From assembly GCA_022545625.1 (NCBI GenBank), contig JACZQS010000050.1:1-10811 (forward strand): 10,811 nucleotides of DNA, given 5' to 3'. The first letter of the stretch is position 1. Each line of letters opens with the position of its first letter. This DNA is from Pseudomonadota bacterium. GTDB lineage: Bacteria; Pseudomonadota; Gammaproteobacteria; GCA-001735895. The notes beneath the pieces were generated by a model. It did not search any database, was not told the origin of the DNA, and saw only the letters and a program-made list of their open reading frames with translations. Below, piece after piece: positions 7,101-10,811 of the stretch. The position numbers were made by a program, and so were the translations under genes.

Positions 7101-7127
7101 TATATATAAATTAATCTAGTTAGTCAA
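7099..7127 (-). promoter_or_regulatory. Predicted sigma-70 promoter of the arsR operon
   Basis: Reading the minus strand, TTGACT (7127-7122) and TATATT (7104-7099) are separated by exactly 17 bases, a near-consensus -35/-10 pair. Transcription would start at about 7092, leaving a leader of about 15 bases before the arsR ATG. The -35 box lies inside the upstream palindrome, and the -10 box touches the downstream one. This is a pattern match from sequence only. Confidence 0.65.
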
Positions 7128-7139
7128 CCAAATGGTTGA
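7124..7139. promoter_or_regulatory. Putative ArsR operator 2 (overlaps -35 box)
   Basis: TCAACCA-AA-TGGTTGA is a perfect 7-base inverted repeat around a 2-base centre, and one base further out it still agrees with operator 1 on the right side. The minus-strand -35 box TTGACT overlaps its left half (plus-strand coordinates). Occupancy of both sites would cover the promoter at both ends. Confidence 0.7.
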
Positions 7140-7140
7140 A

Positions 7141-7299
7141 TTATCTATCCAGTAACAATTGGAGAGTCCTTTATATAAACTCGATCAGGTCAATGCCAGA
7201 TTTACTCAATCAAATATTTACTATTCGATAGACCTGTTCCAGAATATCGCGATGCGAGAATACAATCCGATATAACCCGCTTACGAACCGAGACACACA
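7141..7299. other. Upstream region of the PhnZ-like gene
   Basis: With 7078-7140 this completes the divergent 222-base region between arsR and the HD-domain gene. I see no convincing -35/-10 pair for the plus-strand gene. TATAAC at 7271-7276 is a possible -10 box but has no good -35 partner. A weak CGAGA lies 6 bases before the ATG at 7300. An 8-base palindrome ATCGCGAT is at 7246-7253; it is too short to interpret. Confidence 0.35.
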
Positions 7300-7869
7300 A
7301 TGCCCAGGCAACCATTAAATCGCGATACCCTGGTCGATTATATTCTCGATCTTTTTACCCGTCGTGGTAGTGAAGCCTATATGGGTGAGCCGGTAAACAT
7401 GGCGCAACATATGGAACAGACCGCGGCCTGCGCGGTTGCCGACGGCGCCCCGGACGACCTGGTAATCGCTGCCCTGTTGCACGATATTGGTCACTTCGTC
7501 GGTGACTTTCCGATCGATGCGCTCGAAACCGGAATCGATAACCTGCACGAACTGGCAGCTGCCAAATTTCTCCAGGACTTTTATCCGGCCTCGGTTACCG
7601 AGCCTATTCGCCTGCACGTGGCCGCAAAAAAATATCTGTGTGCGCTCGATAAACAATACTTCGCACATCTGTCAGCGGCCTCAGTACAGTCGTTGCAGGT
7701 TCAAGGTGGGTCGATGACCGAGACCGAAATTGAAGCATTCGAGTCCAGTCCCTACCACCAGGCCGCTGTTCAGCTGAGACGTTATGACGATGACGGTAAG
7801 GTGGCAGGCCTTGATATCAAACCAGTGCTAGGCTACCAAAACATGCTCCAGTCAGTGTTAAAGCCTTAA
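7300..7869 (+). CDS. PhnZ-like HD-domain mixed-valent diiron oxygenase (phosphonate cleavage)
   Basis: The 189-residue product belongs to the HD-domain proteins associated with phosphonate degradation. The type member PhnZ cleaves (R)-2-amino-1-hydroxyethylphosphonate to glycine and phosphate, using O2 at a diiron site; the related TmpB acts on the trimethylated analogue. Likely iron ligands are His37, His61, Asp62 (in LLHDIGHF), His83, His106 and Asp163. Tyr27 and Glu30 (YMGE) match the substrate-lid pair Tyr24/Glu27 of PhnZ, and Lys110, Gln135 and Arg160 also fit positions I recall from the PhnZ pocket. Family-typical stretches are HVAAKKYLCA (106-115) and SVQSLQVQGG (128-137). No PhnY-type hydroxylase, transporter or C-P lyase gene lies in the window. 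A HAD phosphatase gene follows after 53 bases. The family is confident, the exact substrate open. Confidence 0.85.
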   Translation: MPRQPLNRDTLVDYILDLFTRRGSEAYMGEPVNMAQHMEQTAACAVADGAPDDLVIAALLHDIGHFVGDFPIDALETGIDNLHELAAAKFLQDFYPASVTEPIRLHVAAKKYLCALDKQYFAHLSAASVQSLQVQGGSMTETEIEAFESSPYHQAAVQLRRYDDDGKVAGLDIKPVLGYQNMLQSVLKP

Positions 7870-7922
7870 GCACCGGGTAGACCAAATAGTATGAAGCCAG
7901 TTAACCAGGCGGGAAATAGCTG

Positions 7923-8636
7923 ATGGCATACAAGGGTATCGTATTTGACAAGGACGGGACCCTGATCGACTTCAGCCCAACCTGGTTACCGGTATACCGT
8001 TACGCGGCGCTCGAGCTCACCAATAATGATGCGCAATTAGCACGGAAATTGCTTGCGGAACATGGTTATGACTATGCCACCGGGCGTTTTATCGGGGGCT
8101 CTCTACTGGCCGCCGGTACCAACCATGAAATTGCCAGGGCCTGGGCTGAATATTTGCCCGATGTCGATGACGAAGTAAAATTAGAATCCCTGAGTGTGCG
8201 CCTCAACCAGATTTTTCAGCATCAGGGGTCGCTGCATTCCACTCCGGTGCGGAGTTTGCAAACTACCATACGAACACTCAAACAAGCGGGTTTGAAACTC
8301 GGCGTCGCCACCAGCGATAGTTACCAGGGAATCCATAACACCCTGGAACCCTTCGATGTGATATCCGAGTTCGATTTTCTATGCGGCTATGACAGTGGCT
8401 ACGGCGTCAAACCCGAACCGGGAATGGTGCTCGCATTTTGCCAGGCAATGTCATTAACACCTGCCGAGGTCATAGTAGTCGGCGATAATCGTCACGATAT
8501 GGAAATGGGGAAAAATGCGCAGGCAGGCCTCTGTGTCGGCGTTCTCACTGGCGCCAGTACACGCGACGATCTGGAAGAACTGGCCGATATCGTATTCGAG
8601 GATATTGCCGGCCTGGTTGGGTTATTCGATCGGTAA
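7923..8636 (+). CDS. HAD-superfamily phosphatase, phosphoglycolate phosphatase-like
   Basis: The 237-residue product is a haloacid dehalogenase-type phosphatase with all four motifs: motif I DKDGT (nucleophile Asp9, acid/base Asp11), motif II Thr130 or Ser131 in VATSDS, motif III Lys163 in GVKPEP, and motif IV GDNRHDM (Asp188, Asp192). Residues about 15-100 form a helical cap (C1 type), as in phosphoglycolate phosphatase (Gph). It lacks the lysine-bearing cap signature I would expect of phosphonoacetaldehyde hydrolase, so Gph-like is the better label. It lies 53 bases after the PhnZ-like gene on the same strand and may be cotranscribed, but the ribosome site is weak. Its 3' end overlaps the convergent sulfurtransferase gene by 15 bases. 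The substrate cannot be read from sequence. Confidence 0.85.
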   Translation: MAYKGIVFDKDGTLIDFSPTWLPVYRYAALELTNNDAQLARKLLAEHGYDYATGRFIGGSLLAAGTNHEIARAWAEYLPDVDDEVKLESLSVRLNQIFQHQGSLHSTPVRSLQTTIRTLKQAGLKLGVATSDSYQGIHNTLEPFDVISEFDFLCGYDSGYGVKPEPGMVLAFCQAMSLTPAEVIVVGDNRHDMEMGKNAQAGLCVGVLTGASTRDDLEELADIVFEDIAGLVGLFDR

Positions 8637-9473
8637 GTCTCCGGGTTGCCCCCATTCGCACCAGGAGCCATCGTAGACCGACAGGTCATCATAGCCGACC
8701 AAATGAGCGGCAAAGGCTATCACGCAGGCGGTAATACCTGAACCACAGCTACAAATCGTGTGGTTGCCGGCAGGAATCTGTCGATTCAATATCTGTTTTA
8801 GCTCGGCTTTCGATTTCATCCGCCCCTGATGCAGTAACTCGGAGAAAGGCACATTCCTGGCGCCCGGCATGTGGCCTTTTCTCAGCCCGGGACGCGGCTC
8901 TTCTACCTCACCTCGAAAACGTTCCGCGGGCCTTGCATCGAGTATCGTAGTCCCCGGGTCATCGATGCCGACGAGTACCGCCTGTGCATCGCAGAAATCG
9001 CCTGCGGCCGGACTAGCAACGAAGTTACCCGTATCGAAGGAGTCGGGCTTCGTTTCGTTACTGATGGCAAATCGCGCATTTTTCCAGGCCGGTAATCCAC
9101 CATCAAGAATTGCACAGGCCTCAAATCCCATCGATCTCAACATCCACCAGACCCGGGGGCTGGAAAACAGTCCGAGCGAATCGTATATCACGACCACGCT
9201 ATCGACGTTTAATCCGAGTTTTTGCACCGCGGCAGTAAATTGTTGAGCATCTGGCATCATGTGCGGAAGATCTGAATCAGGGGCACACACGGTTTTATCA
9301 AAATCAAAATAACGTGCGTTTTTGATTCGCTCGTTTTGCCATTCCTTAAAACCATCGCGACCCGAAGTCGGCAGGTGCCAGCTGGCGTCAAAGATCACCA
9401 ATTGCGGATGGTCAATATTGCGCTGCAGCCATTCGGCACTTACCAGTGAGTCAGGTAATTTTAATGCGCTCAT
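8622..9473 (-). CDS. sseA: 3-mercaptopyruvate sulfurtransferase (tandem rhodanese domains)
   Basis: The 283-residue product has two rhodanese domains, the usual size for 3-mercaptopyruvate or thiosulfate sulfurtransferases. The active loop CGSGIT at residues 243-248 matches the CG[ST]GVT loop of mercaptopyruvate sulfurtransferases rather than the CRxGxR loop of rhodanese. This points to transfer of sulfur from 3-mercaptopyruvate to a thiol or cyanide. Cys243 is the catalytic residue. The N-terminal domain has lost its cysteine at the equivalent loop (YDSLGLFSS near 97-105), as expected. RFRGEVEEPRPGLRKGHMPG (185-204) is a family hallmark. Cys241 and Cys250 flank the active Cys, which is worth noting for redox control. 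Upstream sequence shows only weak promoter and ribosome-site matches. The 3' end overlaps the HAD gene. Confidence 0.93.
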   Translation of the reverse strand: MSALKLPDSLVSAEWLQRNIDHPQLVIFDASWHLPTSGRDGFKEWQNERIKNARYFDFDKTVCAPDSDLPHMMPDAQQFTAAVQKLGLNVDSVVVIYDSLGLFSSPRVWWMLRSMGFEACAILDGGLPAWKNARFAISNETKPDSFDTGNFVASPAAGDFCDAQAVLVGIDDPGTTILDARPAERFRGEVEEPRPGLRKGHMPGARNVPFSELLHQGRMKSKAELKQILNRQIPAGNHTICSCGSGITACVIAFAAHLVGYDDLSVYDGSWCEWGQPGDLPIE

Positions 9474-9554
9474 GTCACTACTCAGGCCAGATCAATTCGA
9501 TACGACACTAATAAATCCTGCTGCGCTTGGCAAGCCTGGTATCGAAAATCTGGT

Positions 9555-9577
9555 AAAGATGCAGAGAACGCAAAAGG
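9555..9577 (+). repeat. Left arm of an imperfect inverted repeat
   Basis: This arm (AAAGATGCAGAGAACGCAAA, then AGG) matches the reverse complement of 9670-9691 at about 16 of 22 aligned positions. The arms are about 90 bases apart. They could form a long imperfect stem, or be the ends of a degenerate dispersed element. Confidence 0.45.
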
Positions 9578-9622
9578 TTAATGAGCTTATCTTTGGGTAC
9601 TAACCGCAAAATTAAAATTTCA

Positions 9623-9641
9623 ATCCTGGTATTGCCAGGAT
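9623..9641. repeat. Small perfect hairpin
   Basis: ATCCTGG, a 5-base loop TATTG, and CCAGGAT form a perfect 7-base stem. No run of T directly follows on the plus strand, and only a mixed A/T tract follows on the minus strand, so it is a poor terminator. Its position between two divergent genes also argues against termination. The role is unknown. Confidence 0.5.
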
Positions 9642-9669
9642 ACTTCTCAATTTTCATTTTCCGGTTTTT

Positions 9670-9691
9670 CCCTTGCGTGCTTTGCGGCTTT
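9670..9691 (-). repeat. Right arm of an imperfect inverted repeat
   Basis: This arm pairs with 9555-9577 as described for the left arm. It also includes most of the three tandem 8-base units CTTGCGTG, CTTTGCGG and CTTTGCGA (9672-9695). Confidence 0.45.
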
Positions 9692-9705
9692 GCGAGAACC
9701 ATTCT

Positions 9706-9735
9706 TTTACACCAGGAATCCACTGCATTTATTAA
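9706..9735 (+). promoter_or_regulatory. Possible sigma-70 promoter of the EamA gene
   Basis: TTTACA (9706-9711) and TATTAA (9730-9735) are separated by 18 bases, an acceptable sigma-70 pair about 50 bases before the gene. In this A/T-rich stretch such matches arise easily by chance, so support is modest. Confidence 0.35.
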
Positions 9736-9786
9736 GAATTATAAATATTTGTAGAACAGCAATGGATTTGCTTTAAAGTGATAGCA

Positions 9787-10662
9787 ATGAATTCGATCAA
9801 GCCAATTCATGCAGGCATCGTTTTTGCTTTGATTACCGCAATCAGCCTTGGCGCCATCACGACACAGGCGAAGATTTTTTATGCAGTCGGTGGAAACGCG
9901 ATGGCGTTGATGCTAACCCGTTTTCTGGTATCGACACTAGTCTTCGGCCTGTTGATAGCTTTCAGACACCGGCCATTTAAAATTCGCCGTCATCAACGTC
10001 TGCCGGTTTTAATGCTCGGATTTATCTGGTCGGGATCGATGATCTGCTACCTGTTGTCGGTAGAATCAATCTCGGTGAGCCTCGCGGTGCTAATTCTCTA
10101 TACCTATCCACTACTGGTATTAGCCTTTTCGATGGTACGCCGGCAGATCCCCACTTCGCCCTTACTGATATCAATATTTTGCCTTACCTTTCTGGGTCTT
10201 TACCTGGTGTTATCGAGTGGATCCGCGGATCTGGATTCAGACGGATTACTGTTTGCTTCACTGGCGGCGCTAGGCGCAGCTTATACGTTTATCAACGGCG
10301 CTCGAATTGCCCCACATCTTAATCCGCTAGTGATGACCTTCTGGATAAATGCTGTCGGGCTGGCGATGATTGTCCCGCTTGTTTATACACAGTTTTCCCT
10401 GTCGACTGCCACCATTAGTTTGATTGCACTCGCAGCGGCCACGCTGTTTTATCTGGTCGCAATACTTTGTCTGGCACGATTACCGGCCACCACCGCTGCT
10501 TTCATACTGAATCTGGAACCGGTGGTTTCAATACTATTGGCTGCCATTATATTGCAGGAACATTTATCTGGAATGCAGTGGCTGGGTGTCGCCCTGGTGG
10601 TTTCGGGGTTGTTTGTTGTGATCCGATACACGGCTGGCAGTTCGACCCTGACCAGGCAGTAG
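9787..10662 (+). CDS. EamA/DMT-family transporter, ten membrane segments
   Basis: The 291-residue product is an inner-membrane protein of the drug/metabolite transporter superfamily, with two EamA repeats of about five membrane helices each. Helices appear near residues 5-25, 37-57, 71-91, 92-112, 121-141, 149-168, 180-200, 208-230, 235-258 and 262-281. The second repeat ends with the usual pattern of a proline in the penultimate helix region (LNLEPVVSILLAAIILQE) followed by GVALVVSGLFVV. The substrate cannot be deduced; relatives export metabolites, amino acids or purines, or take up various solutes. ATG 9787 is preferred over the in-frame GTG 9778, because AAAG lies 8 bases upstream and the family start fits, but the choice is uncertain. 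It is divergent from the sulfurtransferase gene. Confidence 0.88.
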   Translation: MNSIKPIHAGIVFALITAISLGAITTQAKIFYAVGGNAMALMLTRFLVSTLVFGLLIAFRHRPFKIRRHQRLPVLMLGFIWSGSMICYLLSVESISVSLAVLILYTYPLLVLAFSMVRRQIPTSPLLISIFCLTFLGLYLVLSSGSADLDSDGLLFASLAALGAAYTFINGARIAPHLNPLVMTFWINAVGLAMIVPLVYTQFSLSTATISLIALAAATLFYLVAILCLARLPATTAAFILNLEPVVSILLAAIILQEHLSGMQWLGVALVVSGLFVVIRYTAGSSTLTRQ

Positions 10663-10693
10663 TGATGCACCGCATTGGACATACACGACCCGT

Positions 10694-10715
10694 GTCTCAG
10701 GGTATACTATGAGAC
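10694..10715. promoter_or_regulatory. Palindrome over the likely -10 box of qor
   Basis: GTCTCA (10694-10699) and TGAGAC (10710-10715) are a perfect 6-base inverted repeat whose centre coincides with that of a second palindrome, GTATAC (10702-10707). In all, 18 of 22 positions are symmetric. TATACT (10703-10708), the best -10 candidate before the qor start at 10743, lies in the middle. No good -35 box at 16-18 bases is visible, which would suit an activator- or repressor-controlled promoter. The regulator is unknown. Confidence 0.5.
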
Positions 10716-10742
10716 CGCGACGATGCTAAATTGACCGAATTC

Positions 10743-10811
10743 ATGAAGACCAAAGCAATTAGAATCCATCAAACAGGTGGTCTCGAAGTACTCCGATCGG
10801 AAGAGGTTAAC
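10743..10811 (+). CDS. qor: Quinone oxidoreductase (NADPH-dependent, zinc-independent MDR family), 3' truncated
   Basis: Only the first 23 codons are in the window. They read MKTKAIRIHQTGGLEVLRSE, then EVN, the typical N-terminus of bacterial QorA-type quinone oxidoreductases, where KAIRIHQTGGPEVL is characteristic. These cytoplasmic enzymes reduce quinones or other enones with NADPH. The frame stays open to the last base. In Pseudomonas, as I recall, qor lies between tsaC and hemF; here it lies about 7.3 kb after hemF, which suggests a rearranged version of the same cluster. The start is the only ATG that gives the family N-terminus. The call rests on a short but distinctive segment. Confidence 0.8.
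   Translation, partial: MKTKAIRIHQTGGLEVLRSEEVN

Larger units (their letters stand above)
9474..9786. other. Non-coding divergent region between sulfurtransferase and EamA genes
   Basis: This stretch of about 310 bases holds no credible gene; short readings through it show no family resemblance. It contains an imperfect inverted repeat (9555-9577 with 9670-9691), an 8-base tandem motif inside the right arm (9672-9695), a perfect 7-base hairpin (9623-9641), and a plausible promoter for the EamA gene (9706-9735). Local A+T content is higher than in the flanking genes. Confidence 0.6.

Noticed and set aside
7923..8636. Phosphonoacetaldehyde hydrolase (PhnX) identity for the HAD gene next to the PhnZ-like gene
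   Set aside because: The motifs and cap region fit a phosphoglycolate phosphatase-like enzyme, and I see no PhnX cap lysine signature; proximity alone is not enough.
9322..9603. Plus-strand reading of 93 codons through the start of the sulfurtransferase gene into the gap
   Set aside because: Mostly antisense to sseA, with low-complexity sequence and no recognisable domain.
9623..9641. Hairpin as a rho-independent terminator
   Set aside because: It lies between divergent genes and lacks a U-tract directly after the stem, so it is listed only as a hairpin.
10675..10708. TTGGAC and TATACT as the qor promoter pair
   Set aside because: The spacing is 22 bases, too long for sigma-70; only the -10 candidate was kept.
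1..10811. CRISPR array, tRNA or rRNA genes, prophage or insertion sequence
   Set aside because: No regularly spaced repeats, no cloverleaf or rRNA sequence, and no transposase, integrase or phage structural protein were recognised on either strand.

Overview
The window looks like chromosomal DNA of a gammaproteobacterium, probably free-living and aerobic. It opens inside topA, followed by tsaC and hemF, which is a familiar gammaproteobacterial housekeeping neighbourhood, and it closes on the first codons of a qor-type quinone oxidoreductase gene. Protein sequences are gammaproteobacterial in style and genes are tightly packed with several ATGA overlaps. I cannot name the genus. I see no tRNA, rRNA, CRISPR array, transposase, integrase or phage gene.

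Layout. (1) 1-3441, plus strand: topA (5' end missing), tsaC and hemF; tsaC and hemF overlap by 4 bases. (2) 3482-5604, plus strand: a YkgJ-type cysteine-cluster protein, an arylamine N-acetyltransferase (NAT) gene with no ATG, GTG or TTG start, and a ceramidase-like (CREST) membrane hydrolase overlapping NAT by 4 bases. (3) 5601-7077, minus strand: a compact operon of an ArsR-type repressor, an AHSA1/SRPBCC protein and a DUF899 thioredoxin-like protein. Its promoter, at about 7083-7139, carries two near-identical palindromes that look like autoregulatory operators. (4) 7300-8636, plus strand: a PhnZ-like HD-domain oxygenase, which suggests oxidative phosphonate cleavage, then a HAD phosphatase. 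(5) 8622-9473, minus strand: a 3-mercaptopyruvate sulfurtransferase converging on the HAD gene. (6) 9474-9786: a non-coding stretch with an imperfect inverted repeat and an 8-base tandem motif. (7) 9787-10662, plus strand: an EamA/DMT transporter. (8) 10743-10811: the start of qor, behind a palindrome centred on its likely -10 box.

How the parts fit. topA, tsaC and hemF serve DNA topology, tRNA t6A synthesis and haem synthesis. In Pseudomonas, as I recall it, tsaC, qor, hemF and aroE lie together. Here about 7.3 kb of accessory genes separates hemF from qor, so the block at 3482-10662 may be an insertion or rearrangement product. The most noteworthy points are the non-canonical start of the NAT gene, the twin-operator ArsR promoter, a PhnZ-like enzyme without a visible PhnY partner, and the translational coupling of an amide-forming enzyme to a putative amide-hydrolysing membrane enzyme. 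I did not find convincing evidence for a wholly new multi-gene system.
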